Positions 32,741-47,050 of a stretch of DNA of 64,000 nucleotides are shown piece after piece. This DNA is from Theocolax elegans (lineage: Eukaryota; Arthropoda; Insecta; Hymenoptera; Cerocephalidae): assembly GCA_026168455.1 (NCBI GenBank), contig CM047425.1, forward strand, positions 93,189,580-93,253,579. Reading direction: 5' to 3'. The translations under genes were made by a program, and so were the position numbers. Numbering within the stretch: the first letter of the stretch is position 1; each line of letters begins with the position of its first letter. The notes under the pieces are model-generated. The model saw only the letters and a program-made list of their open reading frames with translations, was not told the DNA's origin and made no database searches.

Positions 32741-35700
32741 ACAGACTTATTGCTAAGAAGTGCTTTGCGGTTCAATGGATATACATACTTTCTTTCATCC
32801 ACTTAAGAAATGAAAAATAACAATGAACAATGTTCAAATTAATTATTACCACTAATGCGGGCAAACACGTGCGAATAATATTTTATACATTACGCATATG
32901 TGGGTGTGTACGTGAGTAAGTATAGATAATGAGAAATCAATGTTAACTTAAAGTTACGTAAAATAATACTATGTACCATATTTATACTTTTATATCTTTA
33001 GTATATATATACGTACTACTGAACTATTTTCTTTATTATTTTCTATATTTAGCATTACTCTCCTAATATAGCAACGATTCTGACTGCATGAAGTTTTAAT
33101 ACATAAATATAAACTTACATCAAGCTCTTTTATTAAATCCACATTATTTGTTTACAAACAAAAACTGTAAATGTTATCTATGATAATTATTGCAATGTTT
33201 ATTAGAGAAAATTTGGGATTCATTCAAATTTTATAAAATTATGTTAATTCTTCGTTTATTTTATGATAACGAGAAAATTTTAATGAAACGATTTCCTAAT
33301 TTAGTATTACAGTGTTTGGCATAGTTCCTCAATTTGCAATGTTATTGTTGCGGATTCCACATTGGTTATTATGCATATAACAAGATACCATAATATAATA
33401 AACAATAACATCTGACTTCTTAGCTATGAATATTCATTCTAATAAAGGATATATTTTTAATGTATATGCTGTTGACTTTTAATTAATTGGTATTTTAACA
33501 GGAAAGACTAGTGTGCAATTGCTTTGAATTATATTTTGAACAAAAATTGTGAGTTATTTAATTTTGTTCCGGATAGTAAATTCCTGTAATTTATGTTTAG
33601 CATTCCTTTAAGTACAAAAGTAAGTTAGCTAAGAAGCGTTTGAGTGAAGTAGTGTCTAAAGTTCTTGGTTTAAACTATGTATATGAGATGTTCATAACTA
33701 TCTATTTAATTGTCGCTTAGAGCTACTAGTTTTACAATTATACTTCCACTTGTTCTTATATGGTATCAAAAATCACACGATAATTGCAGACATGTCATTA
33801 AAAATCAAAAAGAGAGTAATGATGTATTAATAGATAAAAATCAAATATGTTTTCGTCAATAAATTAACAATTCAATTTAATCGTTTTTGTTCATTTGTAT
33901 GAACGTTTAATTAGATTGTTAGAATAATACTGCGAATTATATAATTTCAAAAAAATAGTCTATGTAAATTGGAGTCTTGATTCATGATGTAAAGCAATTA
34001 AAATTTTCACTTTCGAAATCTATAACCTGCCGGTAAAAGAATAAAAGTACATCATTTACTAGTTTCTGTTTTGCTTCTCTACTCGTAAGTTTCTACAAAA
34101 TTCCTTAAATTGCCTCAAATTATGAAAAGTGTTTTAAAAGTTTCAAGTAACTGTGCTTTAATAAAGCAAGAGAGTGTATGATCATATCTCAGTTATCTGC
34201 CAACTTTAAACCCTCTTGAACATTAACAAGATCATTTTGTGCTTAACGTAAGTTTTATACTCTTCATATACTCGTGGGAACGCTCTATTTTTCTCCCTCC
34301 AATAATGAAAAATTTAGAATGCGTTTGCAGATTGAGCGCAAACAGGAATCTATATTTTTAAACGGAATTATTAATTAACAATATGAAATACGTAAAATAT
34401 TAATTACGTATTGAATACTAAAAATATTGTTATCCATCGAATTATTAATCACATTATTTATATTGAAACACGTTTTTTAACGTTACATCTTTTAAAACTC
34501 CTGTATAATGATTATTTATGATGACATTTTCTTTATTTTTGCGATTTCAAATTTCTTTATTGCATTTAAAAATTCTAAACTAAAAGTTGGTTCTGCAGCA
34601 CACCGCAGATATTTTAAGATTACACTAATTAAGAGAGTCTTGAAATCAGATTCATTACCTAACCGCAAGAGTGAAGAAAGTAGTAAATTATGTTTCCTAA
34701 TTAATTAAAATAACTGCGTTTCGTGAAAATTCCAAATTAATTATCCTTCGCTATGTAATTGTCATTATTAGCTACTACTTTTATACAATATTTATTAATA
34801 AAAATATGTTTTGTATTAATATTTGAAATCCTATTATTTTTAGTTTATCCTTATCGATGACGGTAGATATGTTTGAAAATTTATAGTCTTTTGAAGAAAG
34901 AATATTCAAAAGTGTTGTATAACTATTTTAATTATTTAGTGCCGATTTTGAAGGAGTATCAATTGTATTTATTATAAAAATGTGAAAAATGCACGACATT
35001 ATTATAAGTATAGAGGACCAATTTATTGGTGATAAAGAAAGTGAGGTTTCATAATTCAAACGAAGTATTTAAGTAAGTTGGTGGGTGGATATGCTTTTCT
35101 TATCCAAGGAACGAAAATTAAAGGAGTTTGTTCAACTAACAAAGAAGTGGATTGTCGCTCTGGCATGTAAAATGTGGCAGGCGTATGAAAAGTAGTTTGT
35201 GCAAATCTAGCTCCGAATGTCATCGTAATTCAAAAAATCGCTAAAAGTTCAAATGTTCTCTCATTCTTGTGGTAGACTCTTTTGAATTTCTGAAAGTAAA
35301 ATGGCTGGATTGAATAAAGGTGATCTAGAGAATAGTTGTAAGTTTTCGAATGTTATTTTATTACGAATAAATGGTGTTATATAGATGGTGTTTTATACAC
35401 TAAGAACAAAGAAAACATTATTTTTTGTAATGTTCTAAAATATTTCAAAGAATCTATTATATTAAAAAATCTCGTATCGATATCAGTAAATTCGAAGTAC
35501 GTATATGCTAAAACAATCGTACGATGTAATTATTTTTTTTAAATAGATAATTTATTCTTTTTGTCATAAAATTTAAATGCGGTATACCTATATAACACGA
35601 TTGATTATAAAATAATGCTACAGGTTAGTCATAAACTCGGATGTGACATACGTTTGCATGACAAACAAAGCGTTAACTTTAATTACGAGCGCCAGGAACA

Positions 35701-36480
35701 TATTATACCAGTTTCAAGATATTCAAAAGTACTAGCGTAGCTACCTTATAGCTTCCGGTACCATCTAGCTCCGACCGCTTTTTGTTCTTGCATATGGGGG
35801 CACCTTTAGATTTTGTACTTGCGCTTCCTCGTTTCCTTTCGTGTGCCTCTGTCTTTGTTCGTCCCATTGTTGCTATTCAGATTTCTGTTAGTTCTCCCTT
35901 TCTTCATTTTTGACACTTCATTATTTACATGGTGGCTTTTGCGATTTCTATGCGTCATTCTCACTTCTTTTTCGTATACACGTTACCTGTCTATTCACTG
36001 TACACGCTATTTATCACGCGTCTTCGATTTTACTTTTTTTGCATTGATTTTTTTCTATATTTTTTTTGCTTGGTCACTTCTTGTACCTTTCACGAATTGA
36101 CTATATGTCAAACAGTAAACATTTATATATTTAAGATATATTAGTTTTGTCGCTTCTTGTTCTTTCGTTTACTTCTTCTTTCGAAAGGCATGCAAAGCTG
36201 CTTGGTTTGCACGATCCGAGTCAACCTCTGGCCCAGTGTCAAATACTTGGGAAAGAAAATAGTTTTACCCTTGCTTACAAATACTGAAACTTTACTGTTC
36301 ATCAATATATTCCTCTCGATGTAGTACATTTAAATTGACTTGACAATCGGTTTTAAATTTAATATTCCATACAATGTCCATCTCAATGTATACCAATAAA
36401 TAAATAAATAAATGTGTTTGACATTATACATATTATAAAATACGTAAGGGTATATTTAAATTAACTCTTGCAAGAATCGG
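32741..36480. other. AT-rich non-coding stretch
   Basis: A pyrimidine-rich section at about 35810-36160 gives Phe/Leu-rich open frames that look like membrane segments but are a T/C composition effect. No gene is supported. Confidence 0.5.
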
Positions 36481-36780
36481 GGAAATTAAGTAAGTGCCGC
36501 TTTTCTGTGTGAATTCAGTCACTATCGTCCGAGGACCATCAAGGAGTAAACAGCTCGAGCTGGAGACGTCCAGCTAAAATCCAAGGATGCAGCCACGATT
36601 CAATGCGCCTACGATACAGCTAGAACATCCAGGTTAAGGAGGGTCTATTGATTCTATTCAGAATGTATCCATCGTCCGTTTCGAAGACAAGTTCGCGGAA
36701 ATTATCGAATCGCTGAACACAGAATTTATAATTAGGAAGATAAGACCGCACGGACATACCTTTTTCCATTGATAAATTTA
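36481..36780. other. Balanced-composition patch
   Basis: About 300 bases of mixed sequence with CpGs (for example CTCGAGCTGGAGACGTCCAG, a short inverted match). No open frame spans it. Unknown. Confidence 0.25.
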
Positions 36781-39700
36781 CTGAAAAGTGTGCCTGAAGA
36801 AAAATCCATCTCGCGAAGTTTGATATAATTTAATCTGTATAATCAAATTAATTTATTACAGTTTTATGATTAATTTATCTTTATTTAACTATTATTTAAT
36901 ATTTCCTGTTTTGCTTTATCAAATAAATTTATTTATTTATTAAATATTAATTATAGAAATATACACTGAATATACAATATTGTTGTTTGTAATATTTTAT
37001 ATATTACAAAAACTCAAATGAAAGCATTTTCAATATATTACACATGTATAATTAAGTATAAATATTGAACGTGTGTCTAATATTTATACAAATATACATT
37101 ATATTTATTACATAAAGGTAAATATTTTTCGAATATGCAACAAAAATTGATTAACAAAATAAAGTATTTCAAAGAAATAATAAAAAATTGCTTGAGGTAA
37201 TGAAGTAATTAAAACGAAATAACAAAGCTACTGTATTTATCGATGCATCTCATATTTCGCATCGAAATAATTACATATAGAAGATTTTTATTCGTAAACA
37301 AATTAGCAGGGTCGTACAGACAGAGTATTTAAAAGAATGATATAGAGATTGTCACTTCACGTATATCGATGGAATTGCTTATAACTCCGATTAAATAATA
37401 TCGAACGTACGTATGTTTTTTCCAAGCTAATGAACAGCATGTCACTCGAGAGTGCAACACAATGGATGAGAACGTAATAAGAAGACTTAGTACTCGTTTT
37501 TCTCAATATTAATCGATAAACCGTACTAATGAACTTTTTTCTTATCGAGTACAAATTCTTCAATAAATATTTACGCATTTATATATTTACGTGCTTCATA
37601 ATTTTACGATTCAAGTAGAAAACCGTCCTTGTCAATGTTAATTAAAATTGTATTCAGAAAAATGTAATGCTGGCATTAAAATAGAAACTAGTATTGTATA
37701 ATGTATAATAATTTTTATTAATTGTAAAGCATAATATACAACCCATAAGCATTTTGGTATAGGTTATCATTCAATAAACGAATATAATCTAAATTTTTTA
37801 ATGGGGAAAAATAAATAAATGGTGATTAATAACAACTGCATATTTTACAGTAAACTGGAATTGCAACGATTCAGGATTTGTACGAAAACAGGCTGTTAGC
37901 GAGTACAAGAGTTTGCATGTGTTCGTATGTAAACGAGCGCGAGTGTGCGTAATGAGGGAGTGATATTTTCATTGTGTCTATAAAGATTCAGATGGGTGTT
38001 ATTTTGTGCCATTAAAAATACGTAATTTAAAAAAATACACCTTGTTAGTGTGTGCATTTTAATTAACATACGTGTACGTAAACATCTATGCTAAGTTGAA
38101 AACGGTATAACAATTACACGAACTGCAAATTATGTTAGTAAGATTTATATAAAGTATGGTGGATTATTTAATTTGGAGTTTGTACAGCAAAATTAATAAA
38201 TGTTTATTTAAATAGTAATTTAATACCGACAATTAATATTTCGACATTTAATTTTAAATCATTTTGGAGTTTATTACTATATGTGTACTAATTATTATAT
38301 TTGCAACAATTTATATTTATTAGTATTTAAAAGAAATAAATAATAACCTACTCTTGAATTGAACTACTTCATCAAATATTTGTTTATTTTTTCTCATTAT
38401 ATTACCAATTCGTAGAAAACAATAATTTAATTTTAGTACTGTCGAAATAGATCAAAGAAATAAGATATCATTACAAAACGACTCAAAATCTTTTTAGAAA
38501 GAAGTGCATTTTTCAAAATATAAAGTGGAAAATTTCAAAGCTGACGATGAAGAAGTGCGTGTAGTTGAGTGGAAAATTCTCGTTTAGGTGGTTTCCCGTG
38601 GTCTTAGAGATTTTCTCGATTACGTTGGCCGTGTAATTTTTATCCATGATACAGCAACAAAAGAAATGATAATAATATTTCTTCTGTTTTTTAATATAGT
38701 ACGTATATATTATTAATATGTCATATCAATAATTAGTACATATAAATGATTATTTTAATCATTTAATAAAATATAAAATACAATTTTTCTAATTGAAATA
38801 TCTTGTAGGTTGTTATTAAAGAGAAATATAGAATTATTTTAAAGTAATTGATGGATGGGACGTGCTGAATACAGTTTAAAGTGCTATACATCACGCAATT
38901 CAATACATATATAAGTATTGATAATGAAAATGAAAGCAATTAGCAGTGAAAAAAAGATATTAATAATGAGTAAAATTTAACTGAACTATGATGTATATAT
39001 ATATATATAAGTAAAAGATGAAAGTTCATTTCATTGAAGGATAATAATTTAAAAAGGTATCCAACTGTAGTAATGTAAGAGAAAATGAAATTTTCCCTGC
39101 TTCTCGATCATTTCTTCATTTCATTCTCATGCATTTCCGCTTCATTAACTAGAAATTCGTTTACTGGATCTACTGAATATAGCGAACGAAATACTTATAG
39201 ATTTAGAGACTGTTAAAATGTAAAGAAAGCAAATTCCACGGGTAGTGAAGTGGTAACTATCGAAAGTCCATTAATGAATTTCCAATGATTTTCATTTCTC
39301 TTTATCTTAGAAAACTGGTAATTTATTACCTAATTATCTATATCTTTGTAGGATTTAACTTGAAGAGTAGTCAAACAACAAACATTATGTAAAACTCGAT
39401 ATTTCAAATTTAGACATAATTTTTCGCTATTCGAGCAAAAAATTATATGTTTCCTTCATATAATTGCCCATGTACATATGGGCGATTTTAGGTTAAATAT
39501 AGCGATCAAAAATTTTCTTTCTATAAATTTCAAAAAAACTTTTCCCTACACCTTTTTAATCATGAAGGATATACGTATAAAGTTTTAGAGGTTAAAATTT
39601 AATAGTTTTGAAATATTCAAAGTCAAAAATGGTAAATTTGACATTTATTGGATTTTATACCCATTTTTAACCTTTCGTAACTCAAAATGGCTATATACAA

Positions 39701-40279
39701 TGTAAAAACACCTTTATACCTTTTTTCTGCAAACTATATAAAGTTTTCATAAAAAAATTGTCTAAACAGCATTGACCGTGCCATTACATGTGTATTGAAA
39801 TGAATATATATTAATTTCTAGATCTAATATTTTTTTAATGTTATTGATATTTGATAAGCAATTTAATTGCACAATACATTCAAATCCATTTTAAAAAGTT
39901 TACTCATGCATTGACTATAGAAGTTTTTAACACGTGAATTCTTCATATGCACAATAACTAATGATGTTGTCTTTTTTATGTTTCAGGTAAGAAAAATTCA
40001 CTTAAAATTAAAAGTTGACCATTCATTTTTACGTAAGTAATTGCAAACATAAATTAATATTATTTTTCCATACCGGGTTTTTTTAATACTGCTCATTCAA
40101 TACTTATTATTTATACACGTGATGCAGGTATACGTAGCGTTGATCTTATAAAAAACAAACAATTCAGAAAAAGTTTTATGATCGCATCGCGCAATGGTTT
40201 CCGACGTACCTACAAATTTATCCTGAACAATATTTTGCGGCAGGGCGAAAAATGTAGAATTTATTCGGCGCATCCTGGT
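36781..40279. other. AT-rich non-coding stretch
   Basis: Contains a short (TA)n run near 38995-39010. Nothing else recognised. Confidence 0.5.
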
Positions 40280-40960
40280 GTTGCCTGAAGAATCTGAGAA
40301 GACATCCAATCTTTTTGCGAGCACGAATTTTCGTGGCATCGAGCAATACGTCTTCTCTATCTATATGCATAAAAACGTATACACGCGTGTATGTGCATAT
40401 ATACATACATAGATCTATCCTCAAGAAAACTGGCTCACGTATTACTATATTTACTTACACACTTCGATGGAGACACCTGAGTCACGAGTTGAAGGATTGT
40501 ATATCTGGTTTTGTGGCAGCTTCGAACCTCTCTCTCTCTCTCTCTACCTTTTTCCTGGATCCAACAAACCATGCAACACGACGATGATTTTAGCTTTTCG
40601 ATTTCCGGCGGAAAATGTCACTCGGCCCTAAGGAGTATTATGGCGATGGGATCGCGAAAATTTTGTATTATCCGAGACGAGTACAAAGAACCTCTCGCGT
40701 TCCTTCTTGCTCTCTATGAAAAGGAAAATTGAGGAAACCATCGCACTTTCGATGCGTGCGAGACGTTAAATTTTCGGTGTTCGCCCGAGATCAACATATA
40801 TGTGTGTATTATATTTGTATTATATGGGATCGGGGACAGTACATAATGCCGAGGCTATCGTCCGGTTTTACGAGCTCATAAAAAAAAGCACTGCGTCAAC
40901 GATGGGTTGACGAGTGAAGCGTAGGCGAGCTTCCCACCGATTTTACTAGAGTAATTTTTC
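40280..40960. other. GC/CpG-rich patch with CT tract
   Basis: A CT tract (40529-40548) lies within CpG-containing sequence. Two overlapping frames on the plus strand (40315-40587, 40511-40732) have no domain. Possible regulatory element or unrecognised exon. Confidence 0.3.
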
Positions 40961-41514
40961 TACGCGGGCTCCCATACTTTGTTTATTATATTTTTTGTAT
41001 GATTTTATGTGTTGGCTTGTACCTACACGAGGGAGGGAAAATATTTTTTATGTCCTTGAATTTAACAGGTTTAGGTTGACGAAAACAAAATTATTATTGG
41101 AAATGTATTACACATTTTTTTTGAGTTTCACAATTTGATGTATCACTTGGTATAAAAATACATGGACAAATCTATATATATTTATACATTTTTATTAATA
41201 ACAGATCATTTTGAAATTATCTATCAACTATATTCGATCGAAATTCTGTGATCGGTTTCCTTCTCTAAATTAAATAAATATAGTAATACTGTGTGTGCAT
41301 TCTGTCATGAATTTTTATAATATAAGATGATAATTATTCGAAGTAATATTTTTGTATAAGTAATAACTATATTCTAAAACATAACTCGCAATTGAAGAAT
41401 GAGAGGGTATAAATGTTTAATTGATCGTTTTGGACAAAGCAATCCGCACAATCTTTATATACAATTGCTTAAAAATACGTTAGTTTCATCCTACAAATAT
41501 AAAGTAGGTATATA

Positions 41515-41946
41515 TCTAATCTCAAGGTCAATGTTACACAAACTACATGTCAATATTCAACTTGAAAAAAGTGCAAGTGCGCCACCTTTGATTTTTTCAT
41601 CCAAAAGTCTAAAAGAAAGCTTGGAGCAATACCTTTCAAATGGTCTGTAGCATTTTTATGGCCTCCAATTCTGTAAAAAGTTATGACAATTTAAAGAAAC
41701 TCGAAATTTTTTTAAAAATTTAAATGGGAATTACCATGTTAATTTTTGTGAATTTTCTGTCTTTCTTTAAATTGTCATAACTTTTTACAGAATTGGAGGC
41801 CATAAAAATGCTACAGACCATTTGAAAGGTATTGCTCCAAGCTTTCTTTTAGACTGTTGGATGAAAAAATCAAAGGTGGCGCACTTGCAGTTTTTTTAAG
41901 TTGAATATTGACATGTAGTTTATGTAACATTGACCTTGAGATTAGA
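41515..41946. repeat. Long near-perfect inverted repeat (two 184-bp arms, 64-bp spacer)
   Basis: The left arm 41515-41698 and right arm 41763-41946 are reverse complements with only a few differences. Blocks such as GGAGGCCATAAAAATGCTAC, GAAAGCTTGGAGCAATACC and GTGCGCCACCTTTGATTTTT match exactly across arms. The spacer is AT-rich. No coding capacity or transposase. Transcription would give a long hairpin. Confidence 0.92.
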
Positions 41947-42856
41947 AATTCTAACCCAGAAGAATAAATTCTACATATAATTAGCAACGAATGTTACATA
42001 TAATGTTCTATAGTTATATATATATACATTTATCAAAAAATTAACAAAATTTATTCAACTATTATAATAGTAATACATTAAATCAATAAAAAACTATAAT
42101 AAACTTCAACAATATTGAAAAATTATACGTGAATATAATAAATGATTTATTACAATTAAGAAGTTAGAATACTGGAAGCAATATCATCGTTACTGATTAT
42201 CAATCGATTTCTGAAAACGTGCCAAACATAATAAATTATTTATTCAACCTGCTGTTTGGCGTTGAAGTCGTTACCGATAATGCGCCATGTCAATTATTAT
42301 GGCTTGTAAAAATGTTTTTATCTATATGTTACTCTTATTTATTATATCTTTAATTCATCTAAAAATTATTTGTTTATAGTTATCGTCTGTTAAGGTTCAT
42401 TAAATGTTAAAAATAAAATTTTTTATCGTCTCGGATGTAGATACAGCGCAGAAAGAAAAGGTTGTCCATCAAAAAAAAACGAGATATTTTCACCATCGAA
42501 CAATAAATACACCAATATAGATTTTCGAATTTAACTTTTTTTTTGTGACATTCGTAATACAAAAGAAAATGGAAAAAGCGTTAAAATAATAGTTTTTCCA
42601 AGAGATCATAAAGAAATCCACTATTAAATCAGGATTTTTATTGTTTATATTTGACGTAGAGATCAATGTCAGCTTCTTCCTACTCTGTTTCGTCCTATAT
42701 AATTCTAGAGTATTTCAAATATATATCATTTTCATTAGAATGTTCTTAAATTTCATTTGTAACATTAATTAAATTTTTGATACTGCTTTCCATGTAGCTT
42801 TATAATGTGTAATAGGATTTGCTCACACTTTGAGCGCAGAATGCTATTTTCTTCGT
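41947..42856. other. AT-rich non-coding stretch
   Basis: Nothing recognised. Confidence 0.5.
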
Positions 42857-42976
42857 CTATGTCGAGAGAGTAAAATAACACTTTGTCTCCCTAGAGAGCA
42901 AAATGATAATTATTCTCTCCCTATAAAGAGTTATATAAATATTATTTCCTCCCTAGGAAGCAGGATAACAAATTTA
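42857..42976. repeat. Degenerate ~30-bp tandem repeat
   Basis: CTCCCTA followed by purine-rich and AT-rich sequence begins at 42887, 42917 and 42949, with a more decayed copy (GTCGAGAGAG) before. Units are 30-32 bases. Confidence 0.55.
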
Positions 42977-45509
42977 AAAAAAAAGAAAACATCAATTATG
43001 TTAAAAATTAGACTAATCATTCAAAATAACTATTTTCCATTATTTTATTAATTTTCTATTCTTTTTAAATAATTATCTAACACTGTGAAAACTCTAGAAT
43101 ATTTAACTACAGTAAAATTTCGTTTTTAAATAAAGAAAAGCCGAATTATCTTATCGTTTGTGTAATGTAAATAAAACTTAAATCACTTTTTCATAGGGAG
43201 TGGGATCTTTTACACCTTCACTAAGTCCTTTATCCCTTAGAATCTTCCCCCTTCACCACGTTTCTTCAATTCCTATTATTTTGTTACGAAACAATTTATT
43301 TTAGTGTGACTTATGTTTGCTTATTTTTAGACTGTGCTATTACCGTGGTTGCTGTTGTAAATTTTTTTACTCCTTTCGTGTGAAAAATAGGATATAGAAT
43401 TTGGCGCTCTCGTATGAGAAAATAATATCCAACACGGGAGCATAGATGTTTGCATACTCGTGCGAATTGCCGCCCTCGCTTCGCTCGAATGTCAAACACC
43501 CAGTCCTGGCAAACACCTATTTTGCTCCCTAGTTGCACAATGTATTATTCTTTGATCGATAACATTCTGAGATAATGTGTAAATGAGTTTTAAAATATTT
43601 TATTTTTGATTGACTATAATTAGTTATATAAGTTTCGTAATCTCTGCTTTATGCTGTCCAATCAGTTAATGAAACATCCATAAATATAAATTGTTAAATT
43701 ATAAATAGTGACCTTGACGAATTTATTTTTTGTACCTATCCCATTTAAGTCTTAAAGTATATTTGATAATTTTAAAATTTCTTCGTTGCGTTTAATATAT
43801 AACTAACTTTATTAATTTATGTATTAATTAAATGACTAATTTTCTTATTCATCTTACATGTTGATTTTTAGTCATTTAAACTATTGTAACGGTTAGAAAA
43901 TTTTAGTATTTTTATGTATAATCCTGGCTATTTAATAAAAGTTCTGAAGTTGCATTAAATATTAATATGTAAATAAGCATTAATTATTGTCTTGATATTG
44001 AAATAAATAAAAATCCTTAAAATTGCATAAAAATAATTTTTTAACTAACTCAATTAAACAAAACTTGACAGAAATTAAAAACTAAGTTTGATATTTATAA
44101 GTTGTATTTAAAATTTCCATAAAATACCCAGAAACCCATTTTTTACAGCAAAACCATCCAAATGTCCCTTCGATGGCCATTATCTTCCTGAAAAGTGTCT
44201 TGCAAAATCCACCTGGGAGTACTGAACCAAAAGTTAAATGTTAAAGTTTTTTTTTTTAATTTGTTGCAATTGTATACGATATTTCACATTTTATAATATA
44301 TTTTCTAATTTTATTATGCAATAATAAGTTATATACTGAATTTTTTTAATAATTTTTAATAATAAGCAATTAAGTGAGGGTTTTTCAGAAAGATAAGGGG
44401 ATATTTGCATGATTTAATAAAAAATGTGTTTCTAAACTCTTACAGAGATTTGTAACATAAATTATTTTATATTTAATTAATACGTACTTTATTAATTAAC
44501 CCATAAATGCACAAATGCACATTTTCGTACTCATTTTGAAAGGCGTCATTTAGAAAAACAAATGCACAAACTGTAACAAAAATTAATTAAAAAAAAATTA
44601 TACAAAAAAAAATTTGCCTTTTTTTAAATTAGAATATAATATAGTTATTTAATTTTTTATAAAATAATTTGCAGATTCAGAAAGAGCACGTTCGCAAACC
44701 CATTAAAAATAAATTGCTTAAATAATGTTATGATGTTTTCATTTTTTTGTAATGCCTCAAGCGATAGCTTGAATTCGTTTAACTCAATGAATTTGTATAC
44801 CAAGTATGGTTATAAGTTTGGCGATTTGAAATGGGTTACTCAAAGTAACAGTGAATTGCTTATTTTAACTGATCAAATACTTATAGTGACTATCTTTGAT
44901 GCTTAAAGTAAATCAAAGTAAAATAGCATTTTTAACAATACGAAATAATAGGTATCCTATAGCCATTTTATTGGTTAAATTCAGTAATTATTATTAGATT
45001 AGTTATTGCAAATATTTAAAAATCCTTGGTATAATCATTTAATGTTGATAAATCTAAGAATTCGTTTTACTTGCACCCTTTCGAAGAAACCAGTTACTTA
45101 GTCTAGCTAACTTTTGTTGCATTTGCTAGGTAAACTCGGTGATGATGAATGACAAAAATTTCTTCGATTCTCTGTGACGTCTTATTAATATTCGAAAACA
45201 TCATTTAAGTATACTTATCCAACATTAAGGATGAAGTTAAGATGTCAAGTTGAATTTTAACAATAAAATTTCAAAATATATTTTACAGTATAATATATTA
45301 AGAAGTAAATGTAGATGTAATTGTCTTAAACGCGTAATTGTAAATAATAAACGTTAATTAAAGCTTAAAAATATAAATATATAAACTTCAACTCAAGTAT
45401 TTTATCAACGTAAAACGTAATATAATTAATGCAAGTTTCCACGTATACAAAGAAATAACCATCCGACATTTGAACTGTAATTGAATCGCATCAGTGAATC
45501 CCCTTGAAC
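42977..45509. other. AT-rich non-coding stretch
   Basis: A small CpG-containing segment at about 43390-43515 includes CCCTCGCTTCGCTCGAA, a motif like that in the hairpin loop at 21.65 kb. Nothing else recognised. Confidence 0.45.
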
Positions 45510-46303
45510 ACTTTTGATTAAGGAAAGAAAAATTCATTGCACTTGCCGCGTTAGTATTATATACAGAAAAGGTAAAAATATCGCGTCAAACTTGGCCACA
45601 GATAAGACTCGGATAGTTCATAAAGAATTAAAGAGTATACTCTTTCGAGCGGTTAGTCGAATGTCGGGTCCCCTTTCACCTCACGATAAGGAGGAACAAC
45701 AAACGTTCGTTGTACCATTATCGAAGGCCCTGATCGCGCGCGGTATCCGACGTCTGAAAAAAGACGGCGTGACCGATAAAGAAAAGGAGGAGAAAAACCG
45801 GCTCCAAACTAACAAAAGGAAATGCGGAAGGAAGAAGGAATAAAGGTTAGGTGCGAGAAAGAGTGAGAGAGGGAGAGGGAGAGGGAGAGGAAGAGAGTGA
45901 GGGAGTGGAGCCAAGGAAAAGGAGAAACAAGAAGGAGAGTTTGCGACGTCCGCATTGTGTTCTTCCCCTTGCTGGCACTACGATTCAGCTAAGAGAAAAG
46001 GGTCTCTCTCTCTCTCTCTCTCTCTCAACTATCGTTCTTTTTCTCGCTTTCGCTTGCCCGGGATACACATAAGTGCGCGCGCACACGTCTGATCCGCGAT
46101 AAAAAAGATCTAATCGCTCGTAAAGAAAGACCAAGAGTGGGAGCGAGATAGAAGGAATCAAACGCAGCAGGAAGAGGGCAAAGGGTAAATCCAATGGAGA
46201 AAGAATTCAGTGACGGTGAAGTCAATGCGACGTTCCTCTACCTTTGACGTGTAAAAATAGTTTGAACGCAGTCCTCGTTTTCGTTCTTCTACTTCACTCT
46301 TAC

Positions 46304-46334
<31 letters not shown>

Positions 46335-46640
46335 TAGATTTGGACCGGACACGACCGTACGACGTACGCGACTACTTTTTCCTAATTTATCGTATTCTTT
46401 ATAGTATTTTCATTCACTACGAACCTAATACTTTGTCTTTTCATTTCTCTATATTCTAGGTAGACTTTTCACGATTTTTTCTCGAGTTCTTACCGCACGC
46501 TTGTTGGGGGTTGCGCGCGGTCGAGGTTTTACGGACGGATTCTTTTCTTCATTGTCATTTTCGAATTTTTTATTTTCCTTTGGCTAACCGACTGCAGAGC
46601 TATACGGTTGGGAGAACCATGTCTCTTTTTTTTGTTCAAC
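45510..46640. other. GC/CpG-rich patch with purine and pyrimidine tracts
   Basis: Holds a GA/GGA purine tract (45863-45905), a CT tract (46003-46025) and a TA tract (about 46308-46334) in CpG-rich sequence. A 109-codon plus frame (45514-45843) is Lys/Arg-rich with no domain. It looks like a regulatory or transcribed non-coding region. Confidence 0.35.
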
Positions 46641-46991
46641 GGTTGAATAGTTCTCTCATACGGTAAAAGAGAAAAGAGCAAATTTTACTCTGGACAGGAA
46701 TGAATTTGATTTTATGGTTGGAGATGCTATTATACGTAGTCTGGACTGTATTATTTTAAATTTACTTAGCAGACGTTTCCTGAGATACAACATTGTAATG
46801 TGAAGGTTGTTAATTTTTTTTTAGATTACTATCACGAAAATGTGTAAATTACAGGAAGATTAACAAGTTACAAATATAACATATGTTTGTCGATATTTAC
46901 AAAGTAAAGTCGTTTTCGCATTTATACATTTGTGAAATAGTCACAAAAAAATTTTAAAAAGAACATATTGAGATTTTAATGAAAATAACAG

Positions 46992-47050
46992 CTTTGGCCT
47001 GGTTTCGAACCGGGAACTTCTGCCTTTCCGAGGTCCGGCGATCCTAGTTG
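46992..47050 (-). pseudogene. tRNA-like remnant (3' half)
   Basis: On the minus strand CCCGGTTCGAAACCAGG resembles a T arm with B box GGTTCGAAACC, preceded by sequence laid out like an anticodon arm. I cannot pair a 5' acceptor strand, and the T stem has one mismatch. Probably a decayed tRNA or the head of a tRNA-derived SINE. Confidence 0.35.

Noticed and set aside
35813..36144. Phe/Leu-rich frame resembling a membrane protein
   Set aside because: The T/C-rich DNA alone gives hydrophobic codons. Two different frames look equally hydrophobic.
45514..45843. 109-codon Lys/Arg-rich frame
   Set aside because: No domain, no splice or start context, and it ends in a purine tract whose composition explains the residues.
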